A stretch of DNA of 23,527 nucleotides from JAAYLU01 sp964458805 (GTDB lineage: Bacteria; Synergistota; Synergistia; Synergistales; Aminobacteriaceae). A program made the position numbers and the translations under genes. The DNA lies in contig CAYWKH010000023.1 of assembly GCA_964458805.1 (NCBI GenBank), positions 1 through 23,527 on the forward strand, written 5' to 3'. The notes beneath the pieces are model-generated. The model was not told the DNA's origin. It searched no databases and saw only the letters and a list, made by a program, of their open reading frames with translations. Every line of letters starts with the position of its first letter. The first letter of the stretch is position 1. Below, in pieces: positions 7,402 to 14,327 of the stretch.

Positions 7402-8784
7402 TCAGTACGTCCACTCGAAAGCCGGCAGCCCCTCGTCCATAATCCTTCGCCGAACGTCCGACGACACCCTCTCCAGGTCCACATCCGTCCTTCCCTCGCA
7501 TCGCGTGACGATCACCGGCTGGGTGTTCGAGGCGCGGATCAGTCCCCATCCGCCCGGGTACAGTATGCGAACGCCGTCGACGATGACGGCCTCGTGTTCC
7601 TTCAGCGCCTTGTCCCTCAGGGAGGCCACCACGTCGAACTTCCTTTCGTCTGCGCAGTCGATTCTAACCTCGGCGGTGCTGGGGTAATGGGGAATGTCAG
7701 AGACAAGCTTCGACAGAGTTGAATCAGCGGAAGAGAGGATCCGGAGAAGCCTTGCGGCGGCGTAGAAGGAGTCGTCAAACCCGTAGTATTCGTCGGCGAA
7801 GAAGAAGTGACCCGAAAGCTCGCCTGCGAACACGGCCTTGATCTCCTTCATCTTGGCCTTGATGACGGAATGGCCGGACTTCCAGAAGAGGGGCCTGCCG
7901 CCGTGTCTCTTGACATCGTCGACAAGCGATTGCGAGCATTTGACCTCGACAATCACGTCGGCGCCGGGGTGCTTGGGGAGGATCTCCCTCCAGTAGAGGG
8001 CCATCAGGATATCTCCCCAGATCATCCCGCCCCGCTCGTCCACGACTCCCAGGCGGTCCGCATCCCCGTCGAACGCAACTCCGACGTCGGCTTTCTCGCG
8101 TCGGACGGCCTCGATGAGGGCCGCCAGGTTCTTCCTCTGCTGCGGGTCGGGGTGGTGGTTCGGGAAGGAGCCGTCCGGCTCGTCGAACAGTGAGACGACC
8201 TCGCACCCGAGTGCCTTTAGGTATTCCCGGATCATCAGCCCGGCCGTGCCGTTCCCGCTGTCCGCTACCACCTTCAGACGCCTTGGCCCGAGCGCGCATT
8301 TCGACAGCAGCATGTCGATGTAATCGGGCTTGAGGTCGACAGTAGACAGATCCCCCGGTCGTTCCGCATCGACCATGTCGTCCGCTCGGATCATGCGGAG
8401 AATCTCCTGTATCTCGTCCCCGTACAGGGTGGCCCCGTTGAAGGCCAGCTTCAATCCGTTCATGTCCTTTGGGTTGTGGCTGCCGGTGATCATGACCGCG
8501 CCGCCTGCGTCGAGCCTGTACTGGCTCCAGTACAGGACCGGGGTGGTTACCAACCCAATATCCACCACACCGAGGCCGGCTCGCAATACACCTTCGACCA
8601 GAGTCCGCGATATTCTTGGCGTGGATTCACGTACATCCCCGCCAACGGCGGTCTTTTTCACGCCGCGGCGGAGCAGCCAGGTCCCGAAGGCGCGCCCTAT
8701 CGACATGACGACGTCATCAGTCAGGTCGCTGTCGGCTACTCCGCGTATGTCGTACTCCCGAAAAATCGTCGGCGAAATCTGCAT
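7402..8784 (-). CDS. Phosphomannomutase/phosphoglucomutase
   Basis: An alpha-D-phosphohexomutase that interconverts 6-phosphate and 1-phosphate forms of mannose or glucose, feeding sugar-nucleotide synthesis for surface polysaccharide. The 460-residue length is typical of the AlgC/ManB type. All four domain signatures are present: the active-site serine loop TGSHNP (100-105, Ser102), metal loop DGDADR (239-244), sugar-selecting loop GELSGH (321-326), and phosphate-binding loop RASNTQP (417-423). The GEXSGH form with FFF after it is usual for bifunctional PMM/PGM enzymes, but specificity cannot be fixed from sequence. The ATG at 8784 has AAGGGG eight bases upstream. It is first in a two-gene minus-strand unit with the nucleoside kinase, and is divergent from the AEC carrier. 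Confidence 0.93.
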   Translation of the reverse strand: MQISPTIFREYDIRGVADSDLTDDVVMSIGRAFGTWLLRRGVKKTAVGGDVRESTPRISRTLVEGVLRAGLGVVDIGLVTTPVLYWSQYRLDAGGAVMITGSHNPKDMNGLKLAFNGATLYGDEIQEILRMIRADDMVDAERPGDLSTVDLKPDYIDMLLSKCALGPRRLKVVADSGNGTAGLMIREYLKALGCEVVSLFDEPDGSFPNHHPDPQQRKNLAALIEAVRREKADVGVAFDGDADRLGVVDERGGMIWGDILMALYWREILPKHPGADVIVEVKCSQSLVDDVKRHGGRPLFWKSGHSVIKAKMKEIKAVFAGELSGHFFFADEYYGFDDSFYAAARLLRILSSADSTLSKLVSDIPHYPSTAEVRIDCADERKFDVVASLRDKALKEHEAVIVDGVRILYPGGWGLIRASNTQPVIVTRCEGRTDVDLERVSSDVRRRIMDEGLPAFEWTY

Positions 8785-8834
8785 CTCGTATCCCCTTTCC
8801 GCGCCTTTGAAATCTTTCCCGCCAGCCTGGCTCC

Positions 8835-8863
8835 TTGCCTACGGCGGGCCTTCATTGTATCAT
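8835..8863 (+). promoter_or_regulatory. Candidate sigma-70 promoter for the AEC carrier
   Basis: TTGCCT at 8835-8840 and TATCAT at 8858-8863 are separated by exactly 17 bases, a standard sigma-70 spacing, about 85 bases before the carrier start. The -10 box overlaps the opposite-strand -10 of the mutase promoter. Confidence 0.45.
8854..8862 (-). promoter_or_regulatory. Candidate extended -10 promoter for the mutase/kinase operon
   Basis: The minus strand reads TG-A-TACAAT 70 bases before the mutase start. This is the same nine bases seen before the 147-residue gene. It has no -35 match, as is usual for extended -10 promoters. Confidence 0.45.
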
Positions 8864-8946
8864 CTGCGTGTTTTTCCGTTCGCGGCCAATCGCGGCGACC
8901 GGGCAGAAGGCAAACTACAGGCAGTTGAGCAAGGGACGTGCATTTC

Positions 8947-9873
8947 GTGAACGAGATAATGATAATTGCCCCTATAGCCGCGATCATCGTGCTCGGCAAG
9001 ATTATCGCCGGCATGGGAGCGGTATCTCCTCTCACCTTCAGGGAGACCAACAAGATCCTGTACTGGATCTCCATCCCGGCCGTGCTGCTCAGACTGACCG
9101 CCCAGGCCGACCTGGGATCGTCGGAGAACCTCAACCTGCTGCTGTCGGTGCACGCAACCTATTTCATTCTCCCGTTCATAGCCTGGTGCGCCGGAAAACT
9201 GGCGGGCGAGGAACGCGGACGACTGGCGATCTCGGCCCTTGTCTCCATGAGATCCAACCAGGTGTTCATGGGCCTGCCGGCCGTATCCATCGCCCTCGGA
9301 GATCCCGGCCTCAGGGCGCTCTCCCTGTTCCTGGCCATGAGCCAGGTCGGATATCACATACTGTCGGTTTCGTCGTCTCAACTGGTACTATCGGGCAGAC
9401 TGTCCTCCCGATCCGTGATGGACACATTCCTAAAGCTGTTGAAAAATCCGCTGATACTCGCCTGCATAGTAGGCCTCGCCTGCTCCTGGTCCGGGCTTAA
9501 CCAGTTTCCCCACTGGCTGGATGTAACCCTGAAGGTGCTCGGGGACATGGGGACCGGCTTGGCGCTGCTGTCACTCGGGGCCGGTATAGACCTCTCTTCC
9601 TTCAGGGGTCTCCTAGGGGTCACCTGGAGGGACTGCGCAATAAAGCTCATTGTCAACCCGGCCATCGCATATCTGCTCTTCATCGCGCTTCCGGTCGAAA
9701 ACACCATGATGCAGGTGGTCGTCCTCACTTCGGCGATGCCGGTGGCGGTCAACTCCCTCGCGGTCGCGCAGGGGATGGGGATGGACGAGAAGTACGCGGG
9801 CGAGGTGATCACCGCCTCCACGATCCTGTCCGCTCTCACCCTCCCCCTCTGGCTTCGCCTTATCAATGTCTGA
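8947..9873 (+). CDS. AEC family transporter (auxin efflux carrier type)
   Basis: An inner-membrane secondary carrier of about 308 residues with ten hydrophobic segments in two groups of five split by a short loop near the middle (SGRLSSRSVMD). That is the AEC/bile-acid-fold layout. Family landmarks are the first helix IAPIAAIIVLGKIIAGMG, an Asn-rich crossing region near SMRSNQVFMGLPA, and the C-terminal TSAMPVAVNSLAVAQ with the final PLWLRL. Characterised bacterial members move organic anions such as malate; the substrate here is unknown. The frame opens at a GTG at 8938, but the only ribosome site (AAGGGA, 8931-8936) is just one base before it. A second in-frame GTG at 8947 sits ten bases after the site and is preferred. 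It stands alone, divergent from the mutase and convergent with the MBL gene. Confidence 0.88.
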   Translation: MNEIMIIAPIAAIIVLGKIIAGMGAVSPLTFRETNKILYWISIPAVLLRLTAQADLGSSENLNLLLSVHATYFILPFIAWCAGKLAGEERGRLAISALVSMRSNQVFMGLPAVSIALGDPGLRALSLFLAMSQVGYHILSVSSSQLVLSGRLSSRSVMDTFLKLLKNPLILACIVGLACSWSGLNQFPHWLDVTLKVLGDMGTGLALLSLGAGIDLSSFRGLLGVTWRDCAIKLIVNPAIAYLLFIALPVENTMMQVVVLTSAMPVAVNSLAVAQGMGMDEKYAGEVITASTILSALTLPLWLRLINV

Positions 9874-9888
9874 CGACGTCTCGACGGA

Positions 9889-10773
9889 TCAGGCCGTCCG
9901 CCTCCAGAGAAGGAGCCCGTCCTCGACCACCGGAGCAACTTGAGCCTGCCCCCTGAGCCAGGCCAGATGGGCGGCGACCGCGGCGCTGTTCAGCAGAAAC
10001 TCGCTTATCGTCATGGACAGCCCGAACCGTTCACCAAGCCTCTTGACTATCTCGTCCCTCCCCGCTGGCTCGCTGCAGCAGTCGAGGACGGCCTCGCTCA
10101 CCATCATCAGCGTCCTCCTGTTGGCGGCGACCAGGGGGGCGATGTCCCGGGTCGCGTCCGCGTGACTCGGCACGAACCAGGCGGCACTGGTATTCTCCAG
10201 GAGGTCGAGGGTCTCGAGCTCGGCCTGCACGTCCAAGACGAACATTATCCGATACTTCTCAAGCAACGCCTCGGAAAAGACCGAGTCCGCCACGAAGAAC
10301 ACGTCGTCGGGCGTTAGAATCCCCACCATGTCGAGGAAGTGCCCCGGCAGAGGGACGGCCTTCAGTCCGCTGTCGTCGAAGGCCCCGGGGGTATTTATCA
10401 GTACGTCCACCCGGGACGGCTTGGCCAGCAAAAACCTGTTGGTGATCTCGGCGAACGGGAACGCCCCCCACAGGAGCAGCGGCTCCATGAAGGTGTTCTC
10501 GACTATGCATGCCTCAAGCGGGGTAGCGGCGGCCGAACACCCGGTGCGCCTCCTCAGGAATGCGTTGCCCCCGCAGTGATCGGCATTGGAGTGCGTGGTG
10601 ACCACGCACCTGAGCCTTTTGCCCTCGGATTCAACCCAACGTGCCAGCCTGCGGCCCGCCTCGTCGTCCAGTCCGCTGTCCACGAACCACACTTCGCCCT
10701 CTTTTTCAAAGCACCCTACATTTACTTTCCCTGGGAAAAAAGAGGTCGTTCCGGCCAGATGTCGTATCTCCAT
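9889..10773 (-). CDS. MBL-fold metallo-hydrolase
   Basis: A soluble metallo-beta-lactamase-fold protein, about 294 residues from the ATG at 10773 or 298 from the ATG at 10785. The core signature is THSNADHCGGN (residues 64-74 of the longer form), a version of HxHxDH in which the second His is Asn. The later metal ligands appear present: PGH near 148-150, Asp168 in VADSVF, and His208 in PSHAD. The residues from about 215 to the end look like a helical C-terminal domain seen in larger MBL hydrolases. The substrate is unknown. Start choice: GGAAGG abuts the first ATG and lies 12 bases before the second, so neither is ideal; the MEIRHL start looks more natural. It is a single gene, convergent with the AEC carrier and divergent from the ABC genes. 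Confidence 0.85.
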   Translation of the reverse strand: MEIRHLAGTTSFFPGKVNVGCFEKEGEVWFVDSGLDDEAGRRLARWVESEGKRLRCVVTTHSNADHCGGNAFLRRRTGCSAAATPLEACIVENTFMEPLLLWGAFPFAEITNRFLLAKPSRVDVLINTPGAFDDSGLKAVPLPGHFLDMVGILTPDDVFFVADSVFSEALLEKYRIMFVLDVQAELETLDLLENTSAAWFVPSHADATRDIAPLVAANRRTLMMVSEAVLDCCSEPAGRDEIVKRLGERFGLSMTISEFLLNSAAVAAHLAWLRGQAQVAPVVEDGLLLWRRTA

Positions 10774-10814
10774 ACCTTCACACATCCTTCCAGACTGTCC
10801 ATCTCATCGAGGAC

Positions 10815-10823
10815 AGTTTATCA
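10815..10823 (-). promoter_or_regulatory. Candidate extended -10 for the MBL hydrolase gene
   Basis: TG-A-TAAACT on the minus strand, 30-42 bases before the possible starts. It shares the TGATA opening with other promoter candidates in this window. No -35 box was found. Confidence 0.3.
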
Positions 10824-10844
10824 TCCCCGAGGCACTCCGTGATG

Positions 10845-10850
10845 TATAAT
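10845..10850 (+). promoter_or_regulatory. Candidate -10 box for the ABC transporter operon
   Basis: A perfect TATAAT on the plus strand, 31 bases before the TTG start of the ATPase gene. It lacks a convincing -35 box. It would give a very short leader containing the strong AGGAGG site. Confidence 0.38.
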
Positions 10851-10881
10851 GAAGCTGTAGACAATCCAGGAGGTGAGCTTT

Positions 10882-11709
10882 TTGCAAAACAGCCTCAACG
10901 ACAAACCTTCCACGTCGGTGCCGGCGCTCGAGGTGCGCGGGCTCCGAAAATCCTTCGGCAGTCTTACCGTCTTAGAGGACATCTCGCTTTCAATAAGAGA
11001 GGGGGAGGTCATATCGGTAATCGGTCCAAGCGGGTCCGGCAAGAGTACCCTGGCGCGCTGTATCTGCCGTCTCGAGGCGATCGACAGGGGAGAGGTCCTG
11101 CTGATGGGCGACAGGATCGACGGCGGCAGGCATTCAAACCGCGACATCGCTCGTCTTGTGGGTATGATCTTCCAGCAGTTCAATCTCTTCCCGCACCTGT
11201 CCGTAATTGAGAATATCATCCTCAGCCCGGTGAACATACTTGGAGTTCCAGCGCCCGAGGCGGAGGAGAGAGGAATGGTCCTACTCAGGCGGGTGGGGCT
11301 GGCCGACAAGAGGGACGCGCGACCCAGCGAGCTGTCGGGAGGCCAGTGCCAGAGGGTCGCGATCGCCCGGGCTCTCGCGATGAACCCGAGGATACTGCTG
11401 TTTGACGAGCCCACCAGCGCGCTCGATCCGGAATTGGTGGGGGAGGTGCTGGATGTAATAGCGGATCTGGCCCGCTCGGGCATGACGATGATGATAATCA
11501 CGCACGAGATGCTGTTCGCGAAGGAGGTCTCTGACCGGGTGCTCTTCATGGACGACGGGAGGATCCTGGAACAGGGGCCGCCCGAGGATATCTTCACCGC
11601 TCCGAAGTTGCCCCGCACGCAGCTGTTCCTGCAGAGGATGCTCGCCCACGTGGGCAGGGAGCTGGTCGAGGCCGCCGCAGATGAAAGGAGATTCGCTCAT
11701 GGCTCTTGA
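10882..11709 (+). CDS. Polar amino acid ABC transporter ATP-binding protein
   Basis: The ATPase of an importer of the GlnQ/HisP type, which powers uptake of a polar amino acid at the inner membrane. From the TTG at 10882 it has 275 residues: Walker A GPSGSGKST (48-56), Q-loop FQQFNLFPH (97-105), signature LSGGQCQR (151-158, with Cys where Gln is usual), Walker B ILLFDEP (171-177), D-loop SALD, and the switch His208 in ITHEM. FPHLSV and the spacing are typical of this subfamily. The frame can be extended to a GTG at 10873, but that codon lies inside the AGGAGGTGA ribosome site; the TTG eight bases after AGGAGG is therefore the start. The stop overlaps the permease gene by 11 bases. The C-terminal tail after about residue 240 is a little longer than in GlnQ. 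Confidence 0.92.
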   Translation: MQNSLNDKPSTSVPALEVRGLRKSFGSLTVLEDISLSIREGEVISVIGPSGSGKSTLARCICRLEAIDRGEVLLMGDRIDGGRHSNRDIARLVGMIFQQFNLFPHLSVIENIILSPVNILGVPAPEAEERGMVLLRRVGLADKRDARPSELSGGQCQRVAIARALAMNPRILLFDEPTSALDPELVGEVLDVIADLARSGMTMMIITHEMLFAKEVSDRVLFMDDGRILEQGPPEDIFTAPKLPRTQLFLQRMLAHVGRELVEAAADERRFAHGS

Positions 11710-12352
11710 TTTCTCGGCAATCTATCCGTACCTGCACATGCTGTTCAAGGGCGCGTCGATAACCATCCAGGCCTCGTTGTTCGCCCTGTTCTGCGGGTTG
11801 GTCCTGGGTATACTTGTCGGAGCGGTCAGGGTGGCGCCATTCGGACCACTGCGCTCTATAGCCGCCGCTTACATCTACGTAATACGCGGGACACCACTTC
11901 TGATACAGCTCTTCCTGATTTACTTCGGCCTGCCGTCGCTCGGACTGAACCTTCCGGCCTTCACGGCGGGCGTCATCGGCCTTACCATCAACTCCTCCGG
12001 CTACGTCGGAGAGATAGTGCGGGGCGGAATCGAGGCGGTCCCGAAGGGGCAGTGGGAGGCCTCAAAGGTACTGGGTCTCTCCTACATGCACACTATGCGC
12101 TTTATCATCCTGCCGCAGGCTATACGCAACATGCTCCCGGCCATAGGCAACGAGTTTGTCACCCTGATCAAGGAATCGTCGCTGCTGTCCACGCTCGCGA
12201 TAACCGAGCTGACGATGGTCGGCCAGCAGGTCAGGAGCGTTACCTACGCCTCCTTCGAGACCTTCATCATAGTGGGCCTCATATACCTTGTCATGACCAG
12301 CATCACAAGCCTGGCCCTCCAATACGTCGAGAAGAAGTGGACGGTGGCGTGA
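11699..12352 (+). CDS. Polar amino acid ABC transporter permease
   Basis: The membrane subunit of a HisMQ/GlnP-type importer, 217 residues, with about five hydrophobic segments. The cytoplasmic coupling loop is clear: GGIEAVPKGQWEASKVLGL followed by ILPQAIRNMLPAIGNEF and KESSLLS. IRGTPLLIQLFLIYFGLP near residues 62-80 is another family hallmark. The frame can start at 11681, but the ATG at 11699 is preferred because AAAGGAG lies eight bases before it. The gene overlaps the end of the ATPase gene and must be co-translated. No periplasmic binding protein gene follows, so the binding protein is encoded elsewhere; a single permease type would act as a homodimer. Confidence 0.92.
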   Translation: MALDFSAIYPYLHMLFKGASITIQASLFALFCGLVLGILVGAVRVAPFGPLRSIAAAYIYVIRGTPLLIQLFLIYFGLPSLGLNLPAFTAGVIGLTINSSGYVGEIVRGGIEAVPKGQWEASKVLGLSYMHTMRFIILPQAIRNMLPAIGNEFVTLIKESSLLSTLAITELTMVGQQVRSVTYASFETFIIVGLIYLVMTSITSLALQYVEKKWTVA

Positions 12353-12377
12353 CCGCAGACGGGCCACGACGCGAAAA

Positions 12378-12419
12378 AAGCCGGGCGGTCAGGTCTTTTA
12401 CAACCTGACCGCCCGGCTT
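12378..12419 (-). terminator. Rho-independent terminator of the 305-residue gene
   Basis: A perfect 17-base inverted repeat (12378-12394 with 12403-12419; arm begins AAGCCGGGCGG) and an 8-base loop. On the minus strand it is followed by a T-run formed by the A-tract at 12374-12379, so it ends transcripts of the gene that stops at 12435. On the plus strand the stem also lies 26 bases after the permease stop but lacks a T-run, so it would be a weaker barrier there. Confidence 0.88.
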
Positions 12420-12434
12420 CTGTATGCCATCACA

Positions 12435-13352
12435 TTATCCCAGAGCGTTTTTCTCGGGCGCCAAGGTCCTCTGCCCGAAGGATGAACGCTCGACGTCCGC
12501 CGCCATCCCGTCGAGGTATCCCCAGGTCGCCATGACGAGCTCCCTTATTGAAAGCTTTCTCTTCTCGCGCATCTCGTTCCAAAGAGGAATCGGGAGATAC
12601 AGCCAAATCCTGTATCCTGCAGAGTCGCCGCCATAGTCGGATAGCACCAGGTAGCCCGACTTGCTGTACAGGACCACCGGCCTCGAGCTCTGGGAGTTCA
12701 TCCTCTGGAGGTCGTCCACGGTGTAGCCGAGGCCCTCGATCTCCTCGATATCCTTCCTGCCGGGCAGGTCCGTGAGAGAAAACCATATTCGCGGGGACGG
12801 GGCGGCTCCCTCGAAAACATCCGACGCGGTCCTGATCCAAGTCTTCGTCCTTGAGACGGCATCGTAGTCGTTCCTCGAGAGCGCGAACCTCATCGCCCAG
12901 TAGGCCGCGCGCAACGTCCCGTCTTTCTCCAGGAGCTCGAGCGCCGGGCCTTCGTCCTCAATGGCGTCATCGACGATACGGGAATCGTCCTTGAGCAGAC
13001 TTCGGAGGATTAGCATCGCCGGCTGGTGCTCGCCCGGCGGGGTCATCTGTCTCCGCAGGCAGGATTTCAGAAGGTCGATGGACTCCCTCGACACCGTGAT
13101 GCTTCCGACCTCCCCCAAGTTGATCGTCTTGGGCTTTTCTTCGTACAGGAAGATCTCCTCCGGGAGATCCTCCGACCCGATTTTTCCGAGAGCCCAGCGC
13201 TCATAGGCCCTCACGTCGACCGTGCCGAGGATATAACGGTTGTATGGAAGGAGGAGGATAACCCTCGGGGCGGGTACATTGGTCAATCTTGGCAACAGCA
13301 TGTCATCAGGCAGTCTGGCCAGATCCCCCCTGGACATAAGCTCGAAAATCAT
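12435..13352 (-). CDS. Hypothetical protein, insulated single gene
   Basis: A 305-residue soluble protein that I do not recognise. It has no signal peptide, membrane helix, metal cluster or nucleotide motif. Features seen: a hydrophobic strand APRVILLLPYNRYILGTVDV near residues 28-47, an acidic helical middle (about 110-170), and a C-terminal region rich in aromatic residues with alternating strands (SRPVVLYSKSGYLVLSDYGG, YRIWLYLPIP). The C-terminal region ends in a helix starting KRKLSIRELVMATWGYLDGM. It could have two domains, joined around residue 200. The frame can be opened as far as 13445, but the ATG at 13352 is chosen because GAGGGGGG lies about six bases before it and a good promoter (13375-13403) would exclude upstream starts. 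It is flanked by its own promoter and a strong terminator, so it is probably transcribed alone. Confidence 0.75.
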   Translation of the reverse strand: MIFELMSRGDLARLPDDMLLPRLTNVPAPRVILLLPYNRYILGTVDVRAYERWALGKIGSEDLPEEIFLYEEKPKTINLGEVGSITVSRESIDLLKSCLRRQMTPPGEHQPAMLILRSLLKDDSRIVDDAIEDEGPALELLEKDGTLRAAYWAMRFALSRNDYDAVSRTKTWIRTASDVFEGAAPSPRIWFSLTDLPGRKDIEEIEGLGYTVDDLQRMNSQSSRPVVLYSKSGYLVLSDYGGDSAGYRIWLYLPIPLWNEMREKRKLSIRELVMATWGYLDGMAADVERSSFGQRTLAPEKNALG

Positions 13353-13374
13353 GTGAATCCCCCCCTCTGTCATT

Positions 13375-13403
13375 AGATTAGCATGTTTGTTCCGAAGCAT
13401 CAA
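13375..13403 (-). promoter_or_regulatory. Candidate sigma-70 promoter of the 305-residue gene
   Basis: On the minus strand TTGATG (13403-13398) is followed after 17 bases by TAATCT (13380-13375), which is preceded by TGC. This is the best two-box promoter in the window: a -35 match of 4 of 6, exact spacing and an extended -10. The start codon is 23 bases past the -10 box. Confidence 0.6.
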
Positions 13404-13418
13404 GGGAGGGGCCCGCAT

Positions 13419-13455
13419 GACGAGCTTAGCGAGCGCAGCGAACACGCGAACGCGT
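13419..13455. repeat. GCGA-rich intergenic spacer
   Basis: A short stretch between the acyltransferase stop and the next promoter in which GCGA or GAGC units recur (GAGCTTAGCGAGCGCAGCG, then ACGCGAACGCGT). It contains small inverted repeats and stands out from the surrounding coding sequence. It may end the long upstream operon, but no T-run is present. Confidence 0.35.
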
Positions 13456-13475
13456 CTACACGGTGCTGCGCGCGG

Positions 13476-14327
13476 TCAGTACCTCCACCTGCGGTGCAAC
13501 CAGAGCCACTGTTCGGGTCGCGCCAGTATCATCTTCTCCAGGGCCCGGTTCATCCTCGCGGTGTTCTCCCTGAGGGATTCCTCGCTGTCCTGCGTCTTTA
13601 CCATCGGGAGGGGCTCGCAGATCCGAACTTCGTGCTTGAAAGGAGCGATTCTATAGGACACGACCGGCACTACCGGCGCTCCACTAAGCCTTGCTATAGC
13701 GGCGGGACCGCGAGCAGTGTAGCAGGTACTGCCGAGAAACCGCGAACTAACGCCTGTGGTGTTCCAGGCCTGGTCGGGCAGCAGTCCAAGGAAACCGCCG
13801 TTGCGCGCGAAGCGGACCGCATCCTTCATAACGAACTTCTTCTCGAAGACTCCCACCCCCACCCCGGATCGATAAGCCGAAATAAGCTCCGCCAGGTCCT
13901 CGTCGTCAGGATTGCGCACGACCGCCGAAAGTGGGTAGCCCGACTGTGCGAGCCAGGCCGCGAGGAGTTCCCAATTCCCTATATGCCCGGTGAGGATAAT
14001 CGCGCCGCTGCCCGCCGATTTAACCTGGTCCAGTATCTCTTTCCCCTTCACGGTCACTATCCAATCCAAGGCCTGGGAGGGGGCCTTGACGAGGGCAAGA
14101 TACTCGGCGGTCATCCAGGCGATGTGCTCGTAAACCCCGTTCACTGTCGCGCGGATCCATCTCTCCGTGGCCTCCGGGTACGCCAGCCGCAAGTTTTCCA
14201 CTGCCACTCGACCCCTCGGACGCACGCACTTCAGCCCTCCGGCCAGGACTCCGGCCAACAGGCCCGCGCGCCATCCGCGCCTGGTGAACCGGGCCAGCAG
14301 GTTGATCGCCCTGGCCTTTCCTCTCAA
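13476..14327 (-). CDS. Lipid A biosynthesis-type acyltransferase (LpxL/HtrB family)
   Basis: A membrane-associated enzyme that moves a fatty acyl chain to a lipid A precursor or related glycolipid. The 283 residues show the catalytic HX4E motif GHIGNWE (His115, Glu120), the family block LLPDQ followed by FLGSTCYTARGPAAIARLSGAPVVPV (about 183-223), and a C-terminal motif PEQWLWLHRRW. A hydrophobic stretch at 20-33 is the likely membrane contact. The length is near the usual 290-310. The start is TTG, overlapping the TGA stop of the glycosyltransferase gene in the form TTGA; no other start fits. It is last in a long minus-strand run, after tyrS and the glycosyltransferase. The acyl donor and exact position cannot be read. 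Its presence is the main evidence for an outer membrane. Confidence 0.9.
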   Translation of the reverse strand: MRGKARAINLLARFTRRGWRAGLLAGVLAGGLKCVRPRGRVAVENLRLAYPEATERWIRATVNGVYEHIAWMTAEYLALVKAPSQALDWIVTVKGKEILDQVKSAGSGAIILTGHIGNWELLAAWLAQSGYPLSAVVRNPDDEDLAELISAYRSGVGVGVFEKKFVMKDAVRFARNGGFLGLLPDQAWNTTGVSSRFLGSTCYTARGPAAIARLSGAPVVPVVSYRIAPFKHEVRICEPLPMVKTQDSEESLRENTARMNRALEKMILARPEQWLWLHRRWRY

